Below are positions 1-10,310 of a DNA stretch of 64,000 nucleotides, one piece after another. The stretch is from Sitta carolinensis (Eukaryota; Chordata; Aves; Passeriformes; Sittidae). Under the pieces are notes generated by a model. The model saw nothing but the letters and a program-made list of their open reading frames with translations. It was not told the origin of the DNA and made no database searches. Location: positions 4,106,001 through 4,170,000 of the forward strand of contig CM063292.1 in NCBI GenBank assembly GCA_032173965.1, read 5' to 3'. Position numbers and translations under genes: made by a program. Within the stretch, counting starts at the first letter, position 1, and every line of letters starts with the position of its first letter.

Positions 1-46
1 TGTACTCTCAGCCTCCTCCCCATGACTCACACCTCAGGAGCACATT

Positions 47-185
47 CCCAAACAAAGACCTGGAGGAATGTAGCCCAGTTTCCTGGGGAAAGTATCCCAA
101 ACACACACCTGGAGGAACATGCTCAGCTCCTGGGGAGATTCCCAAACACACACCAGGAGGAATGTGCTCAGCTCCTGAGGAAGTG
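47..185. repeat. Three-copy minisatellite, 45-49 bp unit
   Basis: Three head-to-tail units begin at 47, 96 and 141, each with cccaaac followed by a cacacctggaggaa-like core and a gctcagctcctgggg-like end. The first unit is 49 bp and the next two are 45 bp. The copies differ by scattered substitutions, so the array is not freshly expanded. It may continue beyond the left edge, because 25-46 resembles the end of a further unit. A 184-codon open frame crosses the array (22-576, plus) but shows no protein family and no splice context. Confidence 0.8.
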
Positions 186-560
186 TTTCTCTTACAGCGA
201 TTCCCCTGCCTGCCTCCCACCCCCTCTCCTACTGACACAACCTTTCCGTACAACATTCCCATACAGTAACTGGCACCGAGTTGTGCTGCTCAACTTAGTT
301 GCCTTTCCAGACTTGTTTCCCAATTATTCATTCCTCCTCCAGCTTTCCAAACCACTAAAGGAGGTAAAACATTGCTTTACTACTGCACTCGCTTGCTGTT
401 CCAGGAGGAGACTCTGCATTTTTCCCCCTTTTCATTTTGAAGTGTCTAGAACATCCTCCCTTATTGCCATGGAAAGTAAACCAACTTGTATCTATGTTAA
501 GAAGTTGGGAGCTCCAGGTAAATTGTTCATTGGAGGTCACACAGCAGGCACTTCCATAGG

Positions 561-770
561 ACCATGGAATAGTTAAGGTTGGAAATGGTCTTTGAGATCA
601 AGTCCAGCTCCCAGCCCAATACCACCATCATCCTCATCATTAAACCATGTCCTCAGGTGACACATCCACAGGTTTTTTTCCAGGGATGGTGACTCCACCC
701 CTTCCCTGAGCAGTCTGTGCCAATGCTTTTGACCCGTTTCTGTGGAGGAATTGTTCCAGAGATGAGAATG
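561..770 (-). mobile_element. CR1 LINE 3' fragment, antisense
   Basis: The plus strand shows the complement of a CR1 tail: 'gaatagttaaggttggaaa' at the left end, then 'ccagggatggtgactccacc', 'cctgagcagtctgtgccaat' and a 'gaggaattgttcc' stretch. These are the order and wording of the antisense 3' region of avian CR1 elements. The element therefore points left, with its 3' end near 561, and is 5' truncated like most genomic CR1 copies. The right boundary is approximate. Substitutions throughout suggest an old insertion. Confidence 0.8.
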
Positions 771-2185
771 GCTCTCTCCAGTGCAGGGAGCTCCACTGCC
801 CATAGCTCTCCAGGGCACTGCTCCCCTATAAAAAATGTGCAATAACCACACAGGGTGAAGGTGCACATATTCCAGGAAAGCAGCATTTGGACACAAGCAT
901 CAAGACTTGTCTAGGAAGAAACCTGGAAGTGCCAGAATAGTCAATCAGCACGCACAAAATAGTCTGAGAAAGTTAACTACCACCTGAAAGCACCAACTGA
1001 CAATAGACAGTGTCACAAAAACTGCCTCTCTCAGGAACAAAAAGGCTTTTCACAGGCCAAGCATGTTAAATTTATTTCATTGTCTCCATCTACAGAAGCA
1101 GTCAGGTTTTTATTTGCACTGAAATAGGGTTTGGCTGCAAGTATTGAAAATTCATTTGTTCAAAATGCATCCTGTGATCTGCAGAAACCAGGGACAGCCA
1201 CAGAAACTCCCTGAGAAAGTTCATCTCAAGGGCAAGCACATGTATAAGGTGTTGAAAATGCTAGACAGGGATGATCAAATTGATATTTATGATTCAATAT
1301 GGATATTCAAAGTTCAATAGTACCAACATGAGCATGCTGAATGTGGGCAATAATATTTCAAAACACAAATTAGTGCATGTAATTGTTATTAGGAATGGGA
1401 AAAAATCCCCCAAACAAGATTCAAATACCACATCTCTATTCCCAGACAGGCAGTATTCATAAACATGGACCAGCCTCTAAACTGGCAGACACCAGTTCTT
1501 CCCAGGTAGCACAAATGACACAACGTGGAATAACATCAGCAGGAAAAATCAAGAACCAAAAATTAGATTATGCAAAAAGTTACAAGATTATGGATAAGAG
1601 GCAAATGGAAAGGAGATGCACATATTCCAAAGGAAAGTGTTACTGGTCATTTCAGCAAGTTCTCTGATTCTTTGGCCACAGGACAGCTGGAGAGTTTATT
1701 AGTGGTGAGAGTGTTTGATTCTATGACAGAAAAAGCTGCACCCATTCATTGCACCCTGATTTCTTATTTAATTCTGTCTTCACCAATTATTCCAAGCATG
1801 ACTTTTTATTCTAAGTCAAGCAAAAATAAATGTTAATATTTAGAGATTTTTAAAAAATATTTTTTTATTTAAGCAAGGGGAGAAGAAAGTCTCACAGATT
1901 TCCAAATTTAAGCAAATGTCTGAGTGAAAAATCAGTTGTTTTCACACATGCACAAAGTGAATTATGAGACAATATTCCAATAAACTGATGCGTAACACTG
2001 CTCAAGACTACGTCAGAAACAGAATTTCATTTAAAAAATAAAAATTAATAGATCTACAAAATAGTCAGAGCTCATTAAAAAACATCACCTTCCAACTAGT
2101 AAAAGTATTTAGTGTTCTTTATCTTGTTTTAAGCAAAGTCAAGGTAAACCAGATAAACAATTTTGCTATTTTAACTATCTATTGT

Positions 2186-2188
<3 letters not shown>
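771..2188. other. Non-coding, AT-rich; no feature seen
   Basis: No gene, repeat family or conserved-looking block was recognised. Short open frames around 1271-1836 (plus) are at most 94 codons, have AT-driven composition and have no splice context. Confidence 0.5.

Positions 2189-2228
<40 letters not shown>
2189..2228. repeat. Uninterrupted T run, 40 bases
   Basis: Forty consecutive T lie between 'attgtaac' and 'acacagaccc'. The run may be the antisense poly(A) tail of a retroposon with an unrecognised body, or simple slippage expansion. No target-site duplication is obvious. Its exact length is prone to sequencing and assembly error. Confidence 0.95.
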
Positions 2229-2233
<5 letters not shown>

Positions 2234-5200
2234 GACCCAATACCCATTCTGTGTGAAACAAATACTGGTGCTCTGTAAATTAATTTCTTGTTTATTAAAA
2301 TAATATCACATTCCCACAGGCACAGAAGGGAATCAGGAACTTCTCTTTTCAGATTTTACTTCCTCTATAAATCTTAAAACTTTATACATAGTTAATTAAA
2401 AACCGTTGCAGTGCATAACTCATCATTACATATATCAGCTAACATTTCTCATTAAGGTTAAGGTTTTGCAATTGCAGCTGCTGCATAGCAAATAAGTCTT
2501 TTTTATATGTATCCTTCGTAAAACAGACACTGTTGCACATTTCTATTGTTTTGCTTGTGTTTGTTATTTCTTCCCCTGGTAGATATGTACTTTTCTGCTG
2601 TTGCTTTAAAACTACATTTACCTGAGAAGCAGGAAAAAAAATCCAGCACTTTAAAAAGCTCAAAAAAAAAAAAAAAAATGAAACTTCTTAGCAAACATCA
2701 GAGCAGAGCAAATAATTCACAACAATCATTTATTTATTGGATTTGCCATTTATTTTTCTATTCACCACAGATTGCTAAATTCTTATATGTAAATTATTCA
2801 TGAATTCCTGCCAATGCTTCTGCCATTTAAATTACTGTGAAAATGGAGTCGCAATTATTCAGATTTCAACATTGGCTCTCTCAGGTTTTTGGAGCACTGG
2901 TTCTGTTCCATGATTGGTTGCAACTTGCCAATTTGGAATACGTTTCAAGCATTACACTTGAGTACACTGTTCAAAATTTACTTTGTCAGTTCTATACTTG
3001 CAATTTGTGCTCTGAATATAATGTTTTCTGACATTTCCATACTGACAAAAGCTCTAGTGTAGACACAGCTATATCTTGCTTCAATGGACATTTCAGTGGC
3101 ATTATTGCAGTCATTTTCAGTGCCAAAGCCATTACCAAAATACATAAGACTGACAGAGGAGGGTTTTGACATTAACTGCCTCTGTGTTTTCTGCTGTTTA
3201 TAAAGGTGCTTCAGTCAGGAGGGCTCTTGCTGACAATCCCAGCTGGTTGCTGCCCAAGCCATCCATAAAGTGTGCACCCAGCACTTGGAGAAGCACCACA
3301 GATCTCACCCAAGAGCCCAAAAGAAAAAGAAAGGAATGACAAGGAGCAATCCTTCCAAGCAGGAGGGGCAGTCCGTGGCTCGTTGGTCGGTCCCTCCCAC
3401 CCAGGAGGGAGAATTCTGCCGGGGAGTTGTCAATCACTTTAGCTAAAGCATCCTGGCTTCCCATCAGGCTCCAGCCAGGAGTCCCCACCCTTCCCCAGCA
3501 CCTGGAGATCTCAGTTGTGCACACAGGGAAGGTCTCACACTGCCCCTACAAACCTCTGCCAAAAAAATAAGGAGTGGGGAACAGGGACATCAAGACAGCT
3601 CAGTGCCAAAACAAAACCAGAGCTCCCCCAGGGTCAGATGAGGCTGAGGGGATCTCATTCTTCAGTTTCAAAGCCAATGGGAAAAGTGATTCACCTCAAT
3701 GTTAGCATTTCTGCAGAACATCCCATTTTTATCTCAAAATCCCCAAAGCTACCTGCACTGGGGTATCTGCATTTGCACCTCCACTATTCAAACTTGGCTT
3801 TGTAGCCAGTGATTCTCCTGACAACCGACAAATGGCCTGAGGTTACCCACAGATCAGGAGGGACAGGCAGAATAAGCAGAGCAACAGAAAATACTCCAAG
3901 TTTCAAAGTGGTAACTCACCATCCTTTCAAACTTTCAACAGTTTAGTTCTCCCCATCACTCTTCAGAAGATAAATCTTGGAAGAGGACGGTTATAATTGA
4001 ATCTCCCAGTGTTAGCAGCAATGCATTTTACATGAGAGAGCCTGATCTTGCTGCACAGGGTCGAACAGTGTTTGCCAGCCAGTAAAACCCCATCAGTTAC
4101 TGTAATACATCCCTCTCTCCTCCAAACAGTAAGCTCCAGCAGTGATGGAGGAGGCACTCAGTGGAAAAGATCCGAATTTGAAAGTCTCATCATGTGAAAT
4201 GAGGATAGATTATGTACAACACTCAGCCTGCTCATTTCAGGAGTGAAGTTTACCTAAGAAATGCACCTTTATATTGGTACAGACAAAATGCACTCAAAGA
4301 AATAATAACATAATCTAAAATTAAATCAAATGTAATCTGGAAAGTCAACCTACATTACATTAATAATTGTAGCTGGGATTTGGAAACAAAGCAATTTTTA
4401 AGAGGATGTATTTTGTATAAGTTTTTCTTTGAAGTCCCTGGGCAGCACATCAAAGAGGAATGTAGCTTATTCTCTAGGGATGGTTCTTAAAAAATCACAA
4501 AACCTCTGTTGGGGACACACTTTGTCACTGCTTGCAGCAGAACAAACACAGAGAGGAAGGTTCTGTGTGTTGCCTCCAATGGAGGTTTGATCTGATTATC
4601 CCATTTTGGTACAAAGAGCAGCAAATTTGGTCATTGGTCCCCTCTGCACTAGGTCAGGACCAGATTGTGTCACTCAGGAATTACTCAGTGAGCCACCACC
4701 AATGTGAGGAATCTCGAGTTCTGCTCCCAAGTTTTGGTGGAAAGCAGGCTTGAGCCAAGCCCTCTGAAGGCAGAAATGTGCATCTCGTGTGATTTCTTTC
4801 AATGACATCAAGTTCTTATTTTTTATTTTCCAACAAGTGTTTCAGTACCATTTCAACAGTACTTGGAGGAGTAACCTGAATGCTTTTGCAGTCTGGATAC
4901 TTGTTAGAGGGAACAGAAGTAAATCAGTTAAATTAAAAAAAAAAAAAAAAAGTCTAGATGGTGCACTGCAAAATTTTGTGCAAGCCACTTATGCCGCAGA
5001 AAATTGATTTTCCCACAGGTTCTGCAGCTTTGCACTCCCTTTTGAAGTAGAAGAGCTAGATATATTTTTCTACATATATTTCTCTGAGCTAGAGCCCAGA
5101 ATGGTTTTATATTTTGCTGAACATTTTCCAGCTGATTAATGTTCTGTTTACCAAACTATAAATATAGGATGATGCCTCCTTGAAGAAGTGATTTAACTTT

Positions 5201-5809
5201 TCTCCTCTATTTTTGTAAATTGTTTTTACTGTGTGTTTTTAAATAAATGGTGTAAACATAAAACTGAAACTGGATCCCTACATTACATTTTATGGAGAGA
5301 TTTTCTTTTTAATAATAAGCAATATCAAAATACCAGTACCCATCCTGTGTACAAACAAAACTCAGATCTTTGACATACAGCAGTGCTGAAGTTTAATATA
5401 ACCTCAATAATTTCTTCAATAAAACAGAGAATTATTTAATGAGTTGACATTGTAGGAGGGTTTTCAAGTAGAGTTTGATGTTTAGTGGCTTCTTCATGAT
5501 GTCCTTTCTAGGAAACCTCTCTGCTGCCACAAACACAGCCTGGCTTTTTTGATTACATTTTTTTTTTTTTCTTCAGAGAGATTTGGGACATAGAGTTCCT
5601 TATTTGACTTCCTCTGTTCACTGGAATAGTTCTGTTTTTACTTTCTCACATGAAGGGGACACTCACTCCTGCCTGCTATGAGTTTGCACCCACTGCCAGA
5701 ACTTGCTCAAGCTCGGATCCTGATGACAAAGGGGCTTTGCACGGATCTCAGAAGGTTCTGGTGAAGCCTCAGTGGAAATGTTGTGGTTGAGATGTACCTG
5801 CACAGACAT
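2229..5809. other. Non-coding stretch with two 17-base A runs
   Basis: Two uninterrupted A runs of 17 lie at 2662-2678 and 4935-4951. The subregion 3200-3660 is GC-richer with a few CpG, including 'gtggctcgttggtcggtcc', but matches no repeat I know. No exon with good acceptor, donor and open frame was found. Confidence 0.45.
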
Positions 5810-6000
5810 TCTCCACTGAGACGGTGGGCAGGCCCTGGCACAGGTGCCCAGAGCAGCTGTGGCTGCCCCAGATCCCTGGAAGTGCCAGGGCCAGGTTGGA
5901 TGGGGCACCCTGGGGTAGAGGGGTGTCCCTGCCGTGGCAGGGGTGGAACCAAAGCTTTCAGGTCCCTTCCAGCCCAGTGCCATCCGTGATTCTGTGGCAG
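5810..6000 (+). mobile_element. CR1 LINE 3' fragment, sense
   Basis: The order is typical of an avian CR1 3' end: 'gcaggccctggcacagg', 'cccagagcagctgtggctgc', 'gtgtccctgccgtggcaggg' and 'caggtcccttccagcccagt', closing with 'gtgattctgtgg', which matches the octamer-type CR1 tail. The copy is 5' truncated to about 190 bp and points right. Overlapping open frames on both strands here are by-products of its high GC. Confidence 0.87.
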
Positions 6001-6527
6001 ACCAATCTCCACAAAATGTCTTCTTTTCATCTTCCTCATTTTCACAGTAGCCTGTTGGCAGTGCCCAGAGGTGCTGGAGCAAAACAGAGATATTTCAGTG
6101 CCACTGCAAGCCACCCCTGCACAGATGACATTTCCCCCTGGGCACGCTGGGCTGTGGATTCATCAGCACTGGGAATGCCATTCCTCTAATTGCTCCCATT
6201 ATCCTGGAGTTAGGAAATGTCTTTGGTAATGATTTCACCAATCCAAACCAGAGGTTCTTTCCAAAGCTCCTTAGGTAACAGCTCATTTCCCATCTCTCAT
6301 TTTGATATTTCTTACTTAGCTCTCTACTTTCCCCCCATGCTAAGCATTCCGGATTTTCGGTTTATAAACAGCGCTAAAATTAATTTGTGTCTCATGCATT
6401 CAGCTTCACCCTGACTTAATCGTTCTGCTGTGTGTTTACTTAGATAAATGCCTGACAATGTTATTGACACTTCAAAGAAAATAAGCCATTTTCTTTATGC
6501 ACGTACATCAGCACTGCTCAAATACAC

Positions 6528-6563
<36 letters not shown>

Positions 6564-7019
6564 AGGAAGCAGAGAGGGATAAGATCAAAAATAATCCTGG
6601 CTTAATCCAAATTCCATTTCCCCAAATTTGCAAGCATTGTAGTGCAAATATTTCACTAAATTATGCTATTCTGTCCTCTAAACTGCAAGGAGCCATGAAC
6701 AACAATCTGATTAGTCAAGACCTCTTCTGAATGGCATTAAAATGATTTGTTTTTCTCCCACCTCTCCATTGTCTCATTTGAGAGCTCGGTTCATTTCAGC
6801 CCTTGAATAAACTTCATTCCAAATACACTGACGGCTCCTGACACTTACTGGGGAAAACAAATTGTTTCCATCAGAAATAAAGAATCTAGCTAGTAGTAAA
6901 TAATATTTTTTTCACTAAATGAATTGATTTTTCTGCATCAATACGTTTAGGTCTTGGGTTTAACCAGGTAAAGGAAATCTTCAGGTTTCTACAGCATGGC
7001 TAAAGCAATGCTTCCTTAC
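6001..7019. other. Non-coding, AT-rich, with long A run
   Basis: Apart from the A run at 6529-6558 nothing is recognised. The sequence on both sides of that run is AT-rich with no repeat signature. Confidence 0.45.
6529..6558. repeat. Uninterrupted A run, 30 bases
   Basis: Thirty A follow 'aaatacacc'. The upstream 100 bases carry no SINE, CR1 or transcript signature I can name, so retroposon tail versus simple slippage stays open. Confidence 0.9.
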
Positions 7020-7047
7020 CTGCCTTATCTAAAGCCCTGTAATACAA
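7020..7047 (-). CDS. Candidate 28-bp micro-exon, unassigned
   Basis: On the minus strand a very good acceptor (long T tract ending ttttcctcag) precedes 28 bases that end in gcag, followed by a strong gtaagg donor. Only the phase-0 reading is open (LYYRALDKA plus one base); the other two frames hit TAA or TAG. It lies far downstream of the minus-strand exon cluster at 51-57 kb and its phase does not connect directly to the other candidates, so at least one exon would be missing between. It could equally be a chance pairing of strong splice motifs. Confidence 0.2.
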
Positions 7048-9120
7048 CTGAGGAAAAAAACCCAAACTAAAGAATCTTATTTTCTTTTATTTTCAGAATA
7101 CAAACATTTCACAGAAGCATATTATGTTTACTTTGAAAATTTGGAATAAAAGAATGTTTTGTGTTCCTCTTTTTTGATTGAACAGATTCATTTGACTCTC
7201 CTCTTCCTTCCAATTCATGTCAAGAAGCTCTTAGGAGTCCTAAACTGAGCTTTCATAAACTTATTGTTTTATAAACTTATTTCATAGACTTACTGTTGCT
7301 ATTCAGAGTCTGGTAAATTTGTAAAACCAAATGTTTTGTCACTAGAATGCTTTGCTGTCTTTGCAGTAATGTTTCTACATCAACATTTTTCCCTTCTTTT
7401 TTCTCAGCTCTGAATTCTTGTCCAGATCTAAAAGAAAGTAATTTGCTTTTTCGGGGTTTTGTTGGGTTTGTCTGTTTGATTGGTTTGTTTTGGTTTTTTT
7501 TAAATATTTCTATTGGACACAGATTTTTTTCAAGAGCAAGTTCAGTTTGTGTTATGGCCCCTTAGAGCAGTGTGAGGCTACAACAGGATAAAATATGAAG
7601 AGTAAGTATTGATGTGTGCAGAAAAAGCAACAAAACTGAATGTTACAAGACAAAGCAGCTTCTTAGCCTTTAAATCTGACATCTGTAATAGAATTGACAG
7701 CATTGTAAAAGCCAGCTCTGTAATACAACATAGGCTGACAGGTAAAGAAAACAAATGGTTATTTTGCTAATGCTGATGTATAGGTACATTCTTCTGGTTG
7801 TTAACAAATGTAGTCACTAAATAGTACAGCTACTGGATTCCCTAAAAAATGAGGGGCATGCAGCTGTGTCCATTTCAGTGCTGGATGTGATACTGAGATC
7901 TTTATCAATAAAACTGGGGGAAAGCAGAGTTTATATATTTGACTTTGCAGTTTCACGCTTGGCTCAATGAGGCCTGATGGGCTGTTCCTAAACTGTGCCC
8001 CTCCCAGCAGTGTCACAGGCAGAGTCACTTGAACTGCCAAGGGAGTCTCCCAAAAATTGCAGCCAGGTCCACAGGAACATCTGCAAAGGGGTTAGATCCA
8101 GGTGCAGGGTCTCACCTTTCATGCAGAGCCCACAGTGAACAGCCTCAGTCAGATTGCAGTGCCACTCACCAGCTTTGGGGACTCAGGTTGCAGCACCAGG
8201 GGTGGATTTCTCTTGGCTGAACCCCGGGAATTGGTGAAACTGGGATTTCTCTCTCATTACCAAGGTTTGGTCATTCAACACAAGCGGCTGCTGCTGAGGC
8301 ACTTCCAGTCCTACCTCCATACACACATTTTTCCATCACCACGTGCTTACAGTTCTACACATGTACCACCTTCACATGAAGGAACTTGATTTGGTGTTTG
8401 CTTAAAAATATTTTGCAATTTAAAAATGAAAACACAGGTTGCCAGCAGCCATCCCAACATGACAATACATTGAACATGCATTGGGCATTTCATTGCAGCT
8501 CAACATCAGCCCCTGGAGACAGAGAACACTGAAGGAATGTGCCATTGATATGGGTTGTTCAGGTCATATGCTGCTCCCTTTATTTGGCAGAGTAGGCTTT
8601 TTGAAAAGACTTTCTCAATATTTAAAAAAAAAGTATAATTTTAAACTATGCTATTTAAAACTTTGTTGGAAGTTGTAGGTGGAACTCCCAATAGTGGAGC
8701 ACACTTCTAAAAAAATGTGTATCAATTAATTCTGAATATCAATATTCACAATAAGTTTCTGAAATTATTTCCCATCTTTCTGTGCTTGGATCACTTTGAA
8801 ATCTCTTCTTGTCAAGACTTTCAGAAGTACAATTTTCAAAGTTTACACTGGTTGTTCTATATTCTGCCATTACCTATGTGATCTCATATAAATTTGCAGA
8901 AAAAAATTATTCAGTAGGCATGCTACTAAACATGGAGTGTATCTGCAACTATCTCCTTTATAATAAATATTAACAACGTAAGAGTCACCTGAAACTTTTC
9001 CCCAGTGCTTATCAAATATTTAATGAATTTTGGGTGAGGAGTTTGTGATGTCTCCACAAATCTGGCAGTCACACCTGGCATGCCTGGCTTCTCCAAGACT
9101 GCAACCTGGGCACCACTGAG
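7048..9120. other. Non-coding stretch with T/G-rich tract
   Basis: A T/G-rich low-complexity tract at about 7451-7506 resembles decayed (TTTG)n. Two minus-strand donor-like sites near 8111 and 8165 lack acceptors. No other feature was recognised. Confidence 0.45.
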
Positions 9121-9179
9121 TGTGTAGTTTGGTTTTAAGCCTGTGTGTAGCACCAGTGTGTAGTTTGGTTTTAAGCCTG
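9121..9179. repeat. 36-bp spaced direct duplication at LTR edge
   Basis: The 23-base segment starting tgtgtagtttggttttaag occurs exactly at 9121-9143 and 9157-9179, separated by tgtgtagcaccag. The second copy is the left end of the LTR at 9157. The first may be a local tandem duplication of the LTR end plus a little flank, since 'gcacca' precedes both copies. Confidence 0.85.
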
Positions 9180-9494
9180 AAGTTTCTGATTTTTCTAAAG
9201 CTCTGGTTCTCTGATGTTTGGGTTTTCTGAAACTTGTTCCCAGCGCTGGAAAATAAACAACAAAATTATTTTTGTAACGCTATTCAGGTTGTAAATTCTT
9301 TCTGTGAAGAGGTTTTCTTTTGATGTCCTTCTAGTATGAACCAATGTGGGTGAAGAAGTTGGTCTTTCTTTCACCAATCACAGTGGTCCGTAGAAAATTA
9401 TATTATAAGGGGGACGATCCCTAAAAATAAGCTTCATTCTTCACGCAACCTTGAAATGAAAAATAAAGAGTCGTGTGTTATCCTCACAGCAACA
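9157..9494 (+). mobile_element. Solo LTR of an avian endogenous retrovirus
   Basis: This block aligns along its full length with 18868-19213 in the same orientation. Shared landmarks in order are 'tctaaagctct', 'tttttgtaacg', 'ttttcttttgatgtcc', 'caccaatcacagtgg' and a Y-rich segment ending 'ctcacagca'. A CCAAT box (9374-9378), a TATA-like box (9404-9408) and an AATAAA (9462-9467) stand in the order expected of a sense-oriented LTR promoter and polyadenylation region. No gag, pol or env frame follows, so it is a solo LTR. Family (ERVL-like or ERVK-like) is not determined and ends are approximate by a few bases. Confidence 0.75.
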
Positions 9495-10094
9495 CCAGCG
9501 AGTTCTGTTCCGTGCTCTGACTAGCAGCTGCAAAAAGTGAGAGCCATCATCCCCCAGGGTCTGAGCATGTCCCCAAGACAGAGCTCCTCAGGCCTCTCCG
9601 GGACAGATGTGCTGCAGCCCTGCTCTGTCAGAAACCCGGGCAGCAGGCACAGGGGGTGTCTGCACACCAATGGCTCACCCGGGTATTTACCCTCCGTAAT
9701 TACTCGTGCACCTCTGAGAGCTGCACACGCTTCAGAGCACATGGAGTTCTGAAAAACCTCTCTCTGTTTTCGGCAGAGAGAGCTTTTCTCTGTCCTAGCT
9801 GAATGGCAGTGTTGCATGCAAGGAACGGGAGCTCAGATAAGGCTGGAAGATGTTTATCTCCCAAAAGTGCCGCTGGTGGGGTTAATTTGGGGAGTTAAAA
9901 ACACACAAGCTCGCGCTACATTTGTGTAACTCTTTCAACAAGTGATCAGGTGTCATTACCGCATAAGCACAAACCCAAATCAGATGTTAAAGGTCATACA
10001 ACTCCTCCTAATTAAGAATAACTAAAGAACAAAATACCCCGTGTTAATTTCTAAGGGAAATTCTATCACAGATTCTGCGAAACTGCAGCAAAAC
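9495..10094. other. GC-richer non-coding segment beside the LTR
   Basis: 9540-9760 keeps several CpG and has open frames on both strands. A minus-strand block, about 9691-9748, is open and ends in a gtaaat donor, but its acceptor is purine-interrupted. Whether this is leftover retroviral sequence, an exon or unique DNA is unclear. Confidence 0.35.
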
Positions 10095-10310
10095 AAAAAA
10101 TCCCAGCCTCTGAGCTGTCAATTAGTAATTGTGCTCTTCCCCTGTGAGCTTTTCTGTAGGTTATGCATTAAGGAAGTGTAAATGATGTCTGCCTGACTGT
10201 ATTTTCCATACACCTGACAGCTGCTTTCAACACAACGTTGTTAACTTGAACTTGCATTCAATAAAGGCTCTTTCTGCATTATTGTGAGCAGCACATTATA
10301 GTCACTGTTT
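10095..10310. promoter_or_regulatory. Possible conserved non-coding element
   Basis: The stretch contains 'gctgtcaattagtaattgtg', 'ttatgcattaagg' and 'gcattattgtgagcagc'. Homeodomain-type ATTA cores are packed together without low-complexity sequence. The call is by texture only; no alignment is available. Confidence 0.25.

Noticed and set aside
22..576. 184-codon plus-strand open frame
   Set aside because: It runs through the minisatellite into unique DNA, has repeat-driven composition and shows no family resemblance or splice sites.
7451..7506. T/G-rich tract as a retroposon tail
   Set aside because: It is irregular, lacks a recognisable body and is best read as low complexity.
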